A stretch of DNA of 64,000 bases from assembly GCA_965225735.1 (NCBI GenBank), contig CBDDBN010000029.1, forward strand, positions 186,001 through 250,000. Reading direction: 5' to 3'. The position numbers and the translations under genes were made by a program. Shown here in pieces: positions 1 through 8,042 of the stretch. The notes under the pieces were generated by a model. It searched no databases, was not told the DNA's origin, and saw only the letters and a program-made list of their open reading frames with translations. Source of the stretch: Denitrobaculum sp965225735. GTDB taxonomy: Bacteria > Pseudomonadota > Alphaproteobacteria > Kiloniellales > Kiloniellaceae. Numbering within the stretch: the stretch's first letter is position 1; every line of letters begins with the position of its first letter.

Positions 1-671
1 AGTTCGAAATGATGGGTGTCTACCCGCTGAACGAGTCCGTCGGAATCGGGCGCTCACGCGACAAACTGCGTTCGATGCAGCTCCTGGCGCGGGACGGCAT
101 CGGGCTGCCGGTAACCACCTTCGCCCATGACCCCAAACAGACCGAAGAGGTTCTCAAGCTGGCCGGCGAAGCGCCCCTTGTGGTCAAGCTTCTGGAAGGC
201 ACCCAGGGGGTCGGTGTCGTGCTCGCGGACAGTAACCGCTCCGCCAAATCCGTGATCGAAGCCTTCCGGGGCGCCAAGGTGAACATCCTGGTGCAGGAGT
301 TCATCAAGGAGGCGGGCGGCACCGACATTCGCGCGCTTGTGGTCGGCGGGAAAGTCATCGCGGCCATGCAGCGTCAAGGGGCGGAAGGAGACTTCCGGTC
401 CAATCTGCATCGCGGCGGCAGCGCGCGGCCCATTCGGATTTCGCCTGAGGAACGCTCGACAGCGATCCGGGCCGCCAAGGCGATGGGGCTCAATGTCTGT
501 GGCGTCGATATGCTGCGGGCCAATCACGGCGCGGTGGTCATGGAGGTCAATTCCTCGCCCGGTCTCGAGGGGGTCGAGAAGGCCACGGACATCGATGTGG
601 CCGGAAAGATCATCGAATACCTCGAGAAGCACGCCGTCAAAGGCAAAACCAAGACGCGCGGGCGCGGATAG
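1..671 (+). CDS. rimK: Ribosomal protein S6 modification protein RimK, 5'-truncated
   Basis: This is an ATP-grasp ligase that adds glutamate residues to the C-terminus of ribosomal protein S6. The frame is open from base 3, and the visible part starts inside the protein at FEMMGVYPLNES, which in E. coli RimK lies about 80 residues from the N-terminus, so only that N-terminal domain is missing. Visible family features are RSRDKLRSMQLL, APLVVKLLEGTQGVGVVL (ATP-binding loop), LVQEFIKEAGG, GDFRSNLHRGG and the Mg-binding MEVNSSPGLEGVEK near the C-terminus. The stop codon overlaps the GTG start of the next gene by one base, so the two are probably co-translated. The identification is firm; the true start is outside the window. 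Confidence 0.93.
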   Translation, partial: FEMMGVYPLNESVGIGRSRDKLRSMQLLARDGIGLPVTTFAHDPKQTEEVLKLAGEAPLVVKLLEGTQGVGVVLADSNRSAKSVIEAFRGAKVNILVQEFIKEAGGTDIRALVVGGKVIAAMQRQGAEGDFRSNLHRGGSARPIRISPEERSTAIRAAKAMGLNVCGVDMLRANHGAVVMEVNSSPGLEGVEKATDIDVAGKIIEYLEKHAVKGKTKTRGRG

Positions 672-1711
672 TGCCGGGACGCGACGCTTTTGAAATCGGC
701 GGTTTTCTTGTTCCGCCGGCCACCCGGACAACCGTCGACCTGCCGGTCAGTGTGCTGTCCGACCACACACCCGTGAGCATGTCGGTGCATGTCGTTCACG
801 GACGCCGCCCGGGGCCGACGTTATTCGTTAGCGCGGCCGTGCATGGCGACGAGGTGATCGGCGTCGAGATCGCGCGACGTCTGCTGCGCGCACCGCAACT
901 GGACAAGCTGAAAGGCACGTTGCTGGTCGTCCCAATCGTGAACGCCTTTGGCTTTTTGAACCATTCGCGCTACCTGCCGGACAGGCGCGACTTGAACCGA
1001 TCCTTTCCCGGTTATGAAAGCGGCTCGCTCGCGGGACGCTTGGCGCACCTCTTCATGAAGGAAATCGTCGAGCGGTCGGATTTCGGCATCGACCTTCATT
1101 CGGCCGGGATACACCGGACCAATATGCCACAGATTCGCGTGTCGCCCTCCTCGGACCAGACCCTTGCCTATGCCGATGCCTTCGGGGCGCCGGTTGTCAT
1201 CATGGCGAATCTGCGCGACGGGTCGCTGCGCAAGGCGGCACAGGAACGCGGCATTGACGTCCTGCTCTTTGAAGGCGGAGAGGGTCTGCGTTTCGACGAG
1301 CCCTCGGCGCGCGCCGGCGTCGCGGGTATCCTGCGCGTCCTGAACGCCATGAAGATGATCCCGCGCAAAGGGGTCGCGCCAGCCCGCGAGAAGCCGGTTC
1401 ACACCGTCTCCAGTTCCTGGCAGCGCGCGCCGGCAGGCGGACTGCTGCGCGGCTATCGTGGGACGGGCGAGTTCGTCGAGCCGGGCGATTTGCTGGGCCA
1501 GATCTCCGATCCCTTCGGCGAGGTCGAAACGGATGTCGTGAGTGAATCCAGCGGCCTGATCGTCGGGCGCACAAACCTGCCGGTCGTTAACGAAGGGGAC
1601 GCCCTCTTTCACATCGCGGAAACGAACAGCACGACCGCCGAGACGACGGTCGACGCGCTCATCAGTCAGCTCGACCGCGATCCCATGTTCGATGAGGACG
1701 AAATCATCTGA
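671..1711 (+). CDS. Succinylglutamate desuccinylase/aspartoacylase family zinc hydrolase
   Basis: This 346-residue protein belongs to the M14-like AstE/AspA family, zinc enzymes that hydrolyse N-acyl amino acids or act as carboxypeptidases. The zinc site can be read directly: HGDE (His58, Glu61) and GIDLHSAG (His143), with the family motif DRRDLNRSFPG at about 104-114. The C-terminal third (VSSSWQRAPAGGLLRGY and the following strands) is the usual small beta domain of this family. The GTG start overlaps the rimK stop by one base, so expression is coupled to rimK. The substrate cannot be read from sequence; the pairing suggests a role in processing glutamylated or acylated amino acids, which is inference. 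Confidence 0.85.
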   Translation: MPGRDAFEIGGFLVPPATRTTVDLPVSVLSDHTPVSMSVHVVHGRRPGPTLFVSAAVHGDEVIGVEIARRLLRAPQLDKLKGTLLVVPIVNAFGFLNHSRYLPDRRDLNRSFPGYESGSLAGRLAHLFMKEIVERSDFGIDLHSAGIHRTNMPQIRVSPSSDQTLAYADAFGAPVVIMANLRDGSLRKAAQERGIDVLLFEGGEGLRFDEPSARAGVAGILRVLNAMKMIPRKGVAPAREKPVHTVSSSWQRAPAGGLLRGYRGTGEFVEPGDLLGQISDPFGEVETDVVSESSGLIVGRTNLPVVNEGDALFHIAETNSTTAETTVDALISQLDRDPMFDEDEII

Positions 1712-1979
1712 CCAAGAGTCAGCGTTAGCCGGGCTGTTCGACCCTGTTGCATACTGAGATGAACGATCGGGAGGGGTGAAAGGTCCCGGTCTTTTTGCTC
1801 AAGTAAGAAGACTTTGCTGCGATCGCAGATCCGTCCAGGCCGACGGCTGCGCTGGCGGCTTCGCGTGTTGCGCGACTCCATAATCATGGATTGTAGCCAA
1901 TGGTATTAAATGGCGAATGTTGTTTGACTCCGCCCGCGGTCCGGGGGAACGTGCAGGTATAAAAAAACCTGAACTTCAA

Positions 1980-2242
1980 ATACCAAGGGGCGATAATATT
2001 GACCCATAGGGATTGGCTCCAGGAACCTTCGGGCAGGAGAAGAGCCGCAGGCGATGCGGCGCATCGGCAAGGCTTTTCGACGCCCTCCGAAGGTTTCTGG
2101 AGGCAACCGGAACGGCAGTTTTCTAAGGCTTTCGGACTGCGTCGCGCACGGCTTCCGATGCGCCGCATCGCTGCGCCGCGCGCTCCTGACCGAAAACCTC
2201 AGAAAACTGTCCTTATGGGTCAATATTATCGCCCCTTGGTAT
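1980..2242. mobile_element. MITE-like element with 29-bp perfect terminal inverted repeats
   Basis: Bases 1980-2008 and 2214-2242 are exact reverse complements over 29 bp. Inside, a second inverted pair of 17 bp (2051-2067 and 2155-2171) is perfect, and each copy is itself almost palindromic around GATGCGGCGCATC. The blocks next to these are imperfectly complementary too, so the whole 263 bp could fold into one long hairpin. There is no transposase gene; short frames on both strands begin and end with the same peptides only because of the symmetry. No clear target duplication is visible. It ends about 20 bp before the transporter start codon and so occupies its promoter region. A regulatory RNA hairpin is the alternative reading. 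Confidence 0.65.
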
Positions 2243-2262
2243 CAGACACTTAGGGAGAAACA

Positions 2263-3255
2263 ATGTTTAAGTCACTTAAGCTCGCCGTGGCCGCGCTGGC
2301 GTTGACGGCCGCTCCGGCATTGGCGGAGTACCCGGAACGTGAAGTCCTTGGAGTTGTGATGTGGGGCGCCGGCGGCGCCACCGACACCGTGGCGCGCGCC
2401 GTCAATCCCGCGGCGGAAGAAGCGCTTGGAAAACCCATTGTCGTCCTGAACAAGTCCGGCGGTGCAGGCGCCATTTCGACCGCCTTTGTGAACGCCGCGC
2501 CAGCGGACGGCTACACTTTCCTCTACGGCGCCGAAAACCCACAGCTGCACGGCGTGATGGGCGTCTCGGACATCGACTACAGCGACATGTATCCGATCAA
2601 TATTCTGGGACGCGGCGTCGCGGTCATCGCGGTGCCGGCAGAGTCCAAGTACCAGACGCTTTCGGATCTGCTGGATGACATCAAGGCGAACCCCGGTCAG
2701 GTGAAGATGGGCTCTACCGGCCCCGGCGGCCTCCCTTCGACCATCGGCGCGCTGGTCTCGAACGCGACCGACTTCGATGTCACTGCGATTCCCTTCGGCG
2801 GCGAGGGACCCGGCCTGACCGCCATGCTCGGCGGCGAGGTCGACTTCATGCCCTCCGGCATCTCAGCCGCGGCCGAGCAGATCAAGGCGGGCAAGATGCG
2901 GGCGCTGGCGGTCGTAAATCCGGCGCCGGTGGACACCCTTCCGGATGTTCCCGCGATCACCGACACACTCCCTGAGATGGCGAAGTTTCTGCCCTGGGGT
3001 CCCTTCTACGGGGTCTTCGTGCGCAAGGACGTGCCTGACGACGTGAAGGCAAAGCTGACCGATGTCTTCTCAACCGCGGCAACCGACAAGACCTTCCTGG
3101 ACCTCATGGCCAATCGCGGTAACGTCGTCATGAACATGAGTGGCCAGGAAGCCATCGACTTCCTCGCAAAGTGGCAGCAGGTCACCGTCTGGGCTCTGCA
3201 GGATACCGGCGCCGCAAAGGTGAGCCCCGAGAAGCTCGGCATTTCGCGCCCCTAA
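2263..3255 (+). CDS. Tripartite tricarboxylate transporter substrate-binding protein (TctC/Bug family)
   Basis: This is a 330-residue periplasmic solute-binding protein. It has a Sec signal peptide (MFKSLKLAVAALALTAAPALA), then the Bug-fold hallmarks MWGAGGATDTVARAV, IVVLNKSGGAGAIS, PADGYTFLYG, GSTGPGGLPST and DFMPSGISAAAEQIKAGKMRALAV. An AGGGAG ribosome-binding site lies 7 bases before ATG. It is followed by the small and large membrane subunits in the order tctC-tctB-tctA. The ligand is probably a carboxylate but cannot be named. Members of this transporter type import citrate, tartrate, aromatic acids, dicarboxylates or sulfolactate. Confidence 0.93.
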   Translation: MFKSLKLAVAALALTAAPALAEYPEREVLGVVMWGAGGATDTVARAVNPAAEEALGKPIVVLNKSGGAGAISTAFVNAAPADGYTFLYGAENPQLHGVMGVSDIDYSDMYPINILGRGVAVIAVPAESKYQTLSDLLDDIKANPGQVKMGSTGPGGLPSTIGALVSNATDFDVTAIPFGGEGPGLTAMLGGEVDFMPSGISAAAEQIKAGKMRALAVVNPAPVDTLPDVPAITDTLPEMAKFLPWGPFYGVFVRKDVPDDVKAKLTDVFSTAATDKTFLDLMANRGNVVMNMSGQEAIDFLAKWQQVTVWALQDTGAAKVSPEKLGISRP

Positions 3256-3300
3256 TGTCCTGGTCCGGCCCGCGCGCATCGCGGGCCGGACGCCATCCTT

Positions 3301-3792
3301 ATGCAGACTTCAGATCAACTTCGCCCGGGGGAGCGGTCCTTCGCGCTGCTCCTCGTTCTTGTCGCGGGATTCGTCTTTTCCGAGGCCTACGGAATCTCGG
3401 GTTTCAGAGGGCTGACCACGGGCGGTGTCCTGCCCATGCTGGCCGCCGGGGTCATGCTGGTCAGCAGCCTCTTCATCCTCGCCGGTACCCTGCGCAAGCC
3501 TCGCAACAGCGACGGCGGTAAAGCCCTGCTCTCCTATCTGCTGCCTCTACGGGTCGTGCTTTTCGCGGGCCTTGTCGCGCTCTACGCGGCCCTGATCCCC
3601 GGTCTTGGATTCCTTGCTGCCTCGGGCGCATTCCTTTTCGTCGCAATCTGGCTGCTGTGGCGAAAGGGAGCCTTCCGCGCAGCTGCCCTCTCGGCGCTTT
3701 CCATCCTGGTTATCTACCTTCTGTTCCGCGTCGTCTTTCAGGTCGTACTTCCCCTGGGCAGTCTCTGGCAGAGGGGAACGCTCTGGCCATGA
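3301..3792 (+). CDS. Tripartite tricarboxylate transporter small membrane subunit (TctB family)
   Basis: This is a 163-residue integral membrane protein with four predicted hydrophobic helices (about residues 12-30, 43-65, 78-102 and 112-155), the standard size and topology of TctB. It pairs with TctA in the inner membrane. Its stop codon overlaps the start of tctA in an ATGA, so the two are translationally coupled. The identification rests on size, hydrophobicity and the position between tctC and tctA. Confidence 0.88.
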   Translation: MQTSDQLRPGERSFALLLVLVAGFVFSEAYGISGFRGLTTGGVLPMLAAGVMLVSSLFILAGTLRKPRNSDGGKALLSYLLPLRVVLFAGLVALYAALIPGLGFLAASGAFLFVAIWLLWRKGAFRAAALSALSILVIYLLFRVVFQVVLPLGSLWQRGTLWP

Positions 3793-5300
3793 TTGAAACA
3801 CTCGGTTTCTTCGCGGCCTCCTGGCTGGATCCGGGGTTACTGTTTCTGACGGCAATCGGAACGCTGGCGGGAATCTACGTGGGCGCGATTCCCGGCCTTT
3901 CGGTGACGATGGCCACCTCGATCCTGATCTCCTTCACCTTCAAGTGGGATGTGAACGAAGCGCTGGCGCTGATTGCCGGTGTCTACGTGGGTGGCGTCTA
4001 CGGCGGCGCACGCACCGCGATCCTCCTGAACATTCCCGGCGCGCCCAGCGCCATCGCGACGGCTATCGACGGCTATCCCCTGGCGAAAAAGGGCCAGGCC
4101 GGCGAAGCCATCGGCCTCTCGACCGTCATGTCCGTCGTCGGCGGCCTGATCGGGGTTCTGGCGCTCGCCGTCGCGGCCCCCGCCATCGCGGACTTCGCGA
4201 TCAAGTTCACCTCGCGGGACTACATGCTGCTCGGCATTATCGGCATCCTGCTGGTCGGCACGCTGTCCGGCGAGAGCTTCGCGAAGGGCGCTTTCGCCGG
4301 CGCGCTCGGCGTGATGATCGGGATGATCGGGCTCGATCCCATGACGGCCGAAGCCAGGTTCACCTACGGCTCCATCAACCTCATGGGCGGCATTCCCTTC
4401 GTGGTCGCCATGATCGGCTTCTTCGGCGTCGCCGAGGCCCTGGTACAGCTGGAGCATGTGGCCAAGACGCCGGTCAAGCAGGCGGTCAGCCGCATCGTAC
4501 CTGCCTGGTCGGATATCCGGCGCTACCTCGCCCTGGGCCTCAAGTCTTCGGGCCTCGGCACTCTGATCGGGGCACTGCCTGGCACGGGCGGAGATATCGC
4601 GGCGTTACTGGCTTACGATCAGGCAAAGCGCAGCACCAAGAACCCCGAAGTTCCCTTCGGCGAGGGCGCGAAGGAAGGTCTGATCGCGCCGGAGACCGCG
4701 AACAACGCAGCGGTCGGTGGCGCTTTCGTGCCCATGTTGACCCTGGGGATACCGGGTGACGCCGTGACGGCGATCATCATCGGCGCGCTGTTTATCCATG
4801 GTCTCAAGCCCGGTCCCCTGCTCTTGACGGATACGCCGCACCTCTTTTGGTTCATTGTCGGCAACCTGACCCTGGCGAACCTCTTCCTTCTGCTGTTCGG
4901 TCTGACCGGGATCCGCATCTTCACGAAGGTTGTCGAATGCCCGCGGGCGATCCTAATCCCCCTGATCGTCGTGCTTTCGGCGGTCGGCGCCTATGCCATC
5001 CAGAACAACCCGGTCCATATTACCTGGGCGCTCGGCTTCGGCGTGGCGGGCTACCTGCTGAAGCGCTACGGTTTTCAGGTTGGTCCGGTCATTCTCGGTG
5101 TGATCCTGGGCCCGATGATCGACGCCAACTATCGCCGGGCCATGATCGGGGCGCGCGAGGATGTCGGGCAGTTCTTCACCGACCTGATCACCAAACCCAT
5201 CTCTCTGGTCCTGACCTGCGCCCTGCTCTTTATGCTGATCACGCAACTTCCCTTCGCCAGACGACGACGAAAAGGAACAGGAGGACGTCACGGCCCCTAG
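3789..5300 (+). CDS. Tripartite tricarboxylate transporter large permease (TctA family)
   Basis: This is a 503-residue, roughly twelve-helix permease. Family signatures are GAIPGLSVTMATSI near the N-terminus, GGVYGGARTAILLNIPGAPSAIATAIDGYP, GTLIGALPGTGGDIAALLAYDQAKR, and PETANNAAVGGAFVPMLTLGIPGD in the middle. The frame is open upstream to 3657, but ATG 3789 gives the normal family length and overlaps the tctB stop (ATGA), so that start was chosen. It uses an ion gradient to import the substrate delivered by the binding protein. The substrate is unknown. Confidence 0.93.
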   Translation: MIETLGFFAASWLDPGLLFLTAIGTLAGIYVGAIPGLSVTMATSILISFTFKWDVNEALALIAGVYVGGVYGGARTAILLNIPGAPSAIATAIDGYPLAKKGQAGEAIGLSTVMSVVGGLIGVLALAVAAPAIADFAIKFTSRDYMLLGIIGILLVGTLSGESFAKGAFAGALGVMIGMIGLDPMTAEARFTYGSINLMGGIPFVVAMIGFFGVAEALVQLEHVAKTPVKQAVSRIVPAWSDIRRYLALGLKSSGLGTLIGALPGTGGDIAALLAYDQAKRSTKNPEVPFGEGAKEGLIAPETANNAAVGGAFVPMLTLGIPGDAVTAIIIGALFIHGLKPGPLLLTDTPHLFWFIVGNLTLANLFLLLFGLTGIRIFTKVVECPRAILIPLIVVLSAVGAYAIQNNPVHITWALGFGVAGYLLKRYGFQVGPVILGVILGPMIDANYRRAMIGAREDVGQFFTDLITKPISLVLTCALLFMLITQLPFARRRRKGTGGRHGP

Positions 5301-5607
5301 GTTCTTGCGGAAAAGGCGCCAATGCAGTTCGCTCTAAACCAAAGTTCTACCCGATCCGAGTTCAACTCAATCGCAAGCTCGGGTAAAGTCGTCTGCTTCG
5401 AGAGGTCGCCATCTGTGCATTTTCGGACACAGACGGTGTCTCAGAGGAAAAGATTCATTATCCCGCTTGCCACAAAGCTGCGTCTTGGTCAGCGACAGGG
5501 GTGAGAAAAAAAGAAGGCGTCGTTAGAGGGTTTCGCGATTTGCGGCCAGGTTCCACCTGAAACAATCATACCTTTGAGGCACGCCGAGAGAGATGGATAA
5601 GGTGCAG

Positions 5608-6006
5608 ATGAAAACAGCCTTTTTGATCTGCTCTGCGCTCGCAGCCTTCGTGGCGAGCGGAGCGTCGGCCGCTGGTGATGGAGAAGGCGAGTGGCGCAGC
5701 TACTCCCAGGAACTGAATGGCGATATCTATTTTTTCGATACTTCGCGCGTGGAAAAGACCGACAACGGACATAGAGTTTGGAGCCGGGTCCGCTACAAAA
5801 CCTCCGTCATGGGGGCCGCGAGTTATCAAAGCCTCTTGGAGATCGACTGCGCAGAGCGTACCGAGAGAATTTTGCAGAACACTTTTTTCTCAGACAAGCA
5901 CTGGGAAAATCCTGCGATGAACACAGACATGATGGAAAAGCCAAAGCGTCAAATAACGACGGGCTCAGCCACCGAGCGCCTTTCCGGAATCCTGTGCGGT
6001 CAATAG
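5608..6006 (+). CDS. Small secreted protein, surface-adhesin-E-like
   Basis: This is a protein of about 132 residues with a signal peptide (MKTAFLICSALAAFVASGASA) and a short exported domain. The pattern WRSY...GDIYFFDTSRV...VWSRVRYK, then LLEIDCAERTERILQ and a final Cys near the C-terminus, resembles the adhesin-E-like domain of small secreted proteins. The two mature cysteines are probably disulfide-linked. An in-frame ATG at 5593 is possible; ATG 5608 was preferred because the signal peptide begins there. It stands alone between the tct operon and a convergent sugar dehydrogenase. The function is unknown. Confidence 0.6.
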   Translation: MKTAFLICSALAAFVASGASAAGDGEGEWRSYSQELNGDIYFFDTSRVEKTDNGHRVWSRVRYKTSVMGAASYQSLLEIDCAERTERILQNTFFSDKHWENPAMNTDMMEKPKRQITTGSATERLSGILCGQ

Positions 6007-6050
6007 CAACTGGGCCTTCGCCACCGAGGTTTGGCGCTAAACTTATTCCA

Positions 6051-6086
6051 TAAAAAAACACCCGCGCCACTCTGTGGCGCGGGTGT
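6051..6086 (-). terminator. Rho-independent terminator of the sugar dehydrogenase operon
   Basis: A perfect 13-bp stem (6058-6070 with 6074-6086, loop TCT) is GC-rich and is followed, on the minus strand, by a run of seven T. It lies just after the stop of the minus-strand dehydrogenase and also separates it from the convergent secreted-protein gene. Confidence 0.9.
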
Positions 6087-6109
6087 TCTATTGCCGAGCG
6101 GCAGCGGAA

Positions 6110-7441
6110 TTACTTCATGCTTTCCGCGGACACTCTGTAGATTTCTCCTGCATCGACAGAAACGTACAGTGCGTTATCCGGTCCCATGACCAGGCCACGG
6201 AACCTCTTGGAGAATCCGAGAGGCATCCGCGTGATGCCATTGATGCCCATGCCATCGGGCGTAAGGCTGATCATGTCGATTCGCGAGCCAGCTGGTGTAC
6301 CACCGAAACCGATACCCATGATACCGACAGCCAAGCGGCCCTCGTAGATGCCCCAATTGCCACCTTTGAGGAACGCGGCAGAACCGGTTCCCTGAGAGAA
6401 GCCATTGTTGTTCCATGAAGGCGGCATCAGGTCTTTGAAACGCGTGTCGCTCATCGGGGTGTAGGCAGCACGCAATGCGGGATCCATTGCATCTTTCTGA
6501 TTTGGCTCGTAACCACAGTACTGGTCCGGGCACTCACCTCTGCCGCCCGTGTTCTGCGCGGGATCCCAACCGGCGTTGCCGCCGTTGACAAGAGCAGTGA
6601 TTTCGTCGTTGTGCCACGGGCCGTGCTCAGCCGTGAAGGCTTTGCCGTCGCTTGGGCGGAAATCTATGCCCTGAACGTTTCTGTGGCCGTAGGTGTAGAT
6701 ACGCTTGTCAAAGCCTTCGGGAGGATTGTTGTCCGGGTGAGCATTCCCGTCGCCATCGATCCGCAGGACCTTGCCGCACAGAAGCTGTCCATCCTGAGGG
6801 CAAACGCCTCTGTGACGGTCGCCACCAGCAACCCAAAGATAGCCACCGGGTCCAATCCGGATTCGGCCGCCATTGTGAGCGCCCGGGTCACCGAAAGGCT
6901 GATTGGAACTGAACGGCTTATACTGAATATCGGTTACGATATCCGTCCGGTCCGTGACGCTCTTGAGGTCATCGCTGACCTTGAACCGCATGACGATGTT
7001 GCCGTCGCATCTTTCAAAGTTGGTTTTGCAGCCATCGCCGCGATACTTCATCGAAGATGAGTAGAGGTAAAGGGTGCGGTTCTTCGCGAAATGCCGGTCC
7101 GGCACCACGCCAAGCACACCTGCTTGCGCTTCACAAAACAGGTCGTCGCCGACATCGGCGTAACCGGAGGAACCCTTCACGCCATACAATGCATTCACGG
7201 TTCCATCAGCGGTTCGTACCGAGAGACCTTTGCATTTTTCAGTGAAGAACATCGTGCCGTCTGGCAGGAAAGCCATGTCCCAGGGATTCTCAAGCCCTTT
7301 CAACACAACCTCAGCTTTGATTTTGGGTACGTCCATGGCGCCTTGATGACCATGGCCGTCGGCCTGCGCAGCCGCTGATACGCCGAACATCACGGCAGAC
7401 GCCATGACACCCGACAATAAATGACTCGATATTTGTTTCAT
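6110..7441 (-). CDS. PQQ-dependent sugar dehydrogenase (GSDH family)
   Basis: This is a 443-residue periplasmic beta-propeller enzyme that oxidises aldose-type sugars or related alcohols with a PQQ cofactor. It has a signal peptide ending near AAAQA and the glucose/sorbosone dehydrogenase pattern: LENPWDMAFLPDGTMFFTEK, then GDPGAHNGGRIRIGPGGYLWVAGGD with the catalytic His region, GHRNVQGIDF, and AEHGPWHNDEI. The start at 7441 was chosen because GGAGGG lies 6-7 bases upstream; a longer frame begins at 7474. The cytochrome c gene ends 10 bp upstream, so electrons probably pass to that cytochrome. Several Cys pairs (CKTNFERC, CPDQYC) may form disulfides. The substrate is not deducible. Confidence 0.88.
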   Translation of the reverse strand: MKQISSHLLSGVMASAVMFGVSAAAQADGHGHQGAMDVPKIKAEVVLKGLENPWDMAFLPDGTMFFTEKCKGLSVRTADGTVNALYGVKGSSGYADVGDDLFCEAQAGVLGVVPDRHFAKNRTLYLYSSSMKYRGDGCKTNFERCDGNIVMRFKVSDDLKSVTDRTDIVTDIQYKPFSSNQPFGDPGAHNGGRIRIGPGGYLWVAGGDRHRGVCPQDGQLLCGKVLRIDGDGNAHPDNNPPEGFDKRIYTYGHRNVQGIDFRPSDGKAFTAEHGPWHNDEITALVNGGNAGWDPAQNTGGRGECPDQYCGYEPNQKDAMDPALRAAYTPMSDTRFKDLMPPSWNNNGFSQGTGSAAFLKGGNWGIYEGRLAVGIMGIGFGGTPAGSRIDMISLTPDGMGINGITRMPLGFSKRFRGLVMGPDNALYVSVDAGEIYRVSAESMK

Positions 7442-7451
7442 CTTTCCCTCC

Positions 7452-7778
7452 CTATTCAGATTCGTACTTCGCATCTTTCAAATACGCCGCCAGATTTGCG
7501 ATTTCCTCATCAGTCAATGGCTGGGCCATCGGAATCATGAGGAATGAGTTCGAGCCTTGTTCTTTTCCGTCTCTGTAGGCTTCTAGTTTGGCGGTCGTAT
7601 AAGAGATCTCTTTGCCAGATATTTTTGGAAAACTGGCGGCGCCTTTTCCGGCTGGTCCGTGACAGTTGATACAAGTTTCCTTGTATCTGGTTTCCCCCAA
7701 TGCCTTGTCCGCACTGTGCCCTGTATGAGGAGAGATTAACGCCATTAAAACCAATAGCGTGCCGAAAAATCTCAACAA
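7452..7778 (-). CDS. Small c-type cytochrome, electron partner of the sugar dehydrogenase
   Basis: This 108-residue protein has a signal peptide (about 1-22), a single haem-binding CINCH motif at 36-40 followed by GPAGKG, and a C-terminal helix (PLTDEEIANLAAYL) preceded by the likely axial Met81 or Met84. This is the classic short class I cytochrome c. It is the first gene of a two-gene operon with the PQQ dehydrogenase 10 bp downstream, so it is most likely the electron acceptor. Confidence 0.9.
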   Translation of the reverse strand: MLRFFGTLLVLMALISPHTGHSADKALGETRYKETCINCHGPAGKGAASFPKISGKEISYTTAKLEAYRDGKEQGSNSFLMIPMAQPLTDEEIANLAAYLKDAKYESE

Positions 7779-8042
7779 AACGTTCTCCCGAAATTAGTAA
7801 CCGTTTTAAGTGCTTGAAACAGATGAAGAAAAACTCAGAAAATTTCTCCACCTCAACGGACAAGCAAGCCTCGAAGGCTGGAAGATTCGGGCAAGTGTGT
7901 CAAGGTGTCGCACCTATGTACTTTGGTCCCAAATTGTTTCACTCAATCGTTAGTGTTCGTTGATATCTGCGTCGACGTGAGATGCCTTCTTCTACTCTTC
8001 GCTGCTTCCCGAAATTCTGCTTCCCTGATGGGGTGATTTCCA

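Noticed and set aside
1884..2253. Short frames on both strands with shared peptides (MTH..., MGQYYRPLV)
   Set aside because: They arise from the symmetry of the 263-bp inverted-repeat element and have no independent coding evidence.
3657..3788. N-terminal extension of the TctA frame
   Set aside because: It overlaps tctB entirely; ATG 3789 with ATGA overlap gives the normal family length.
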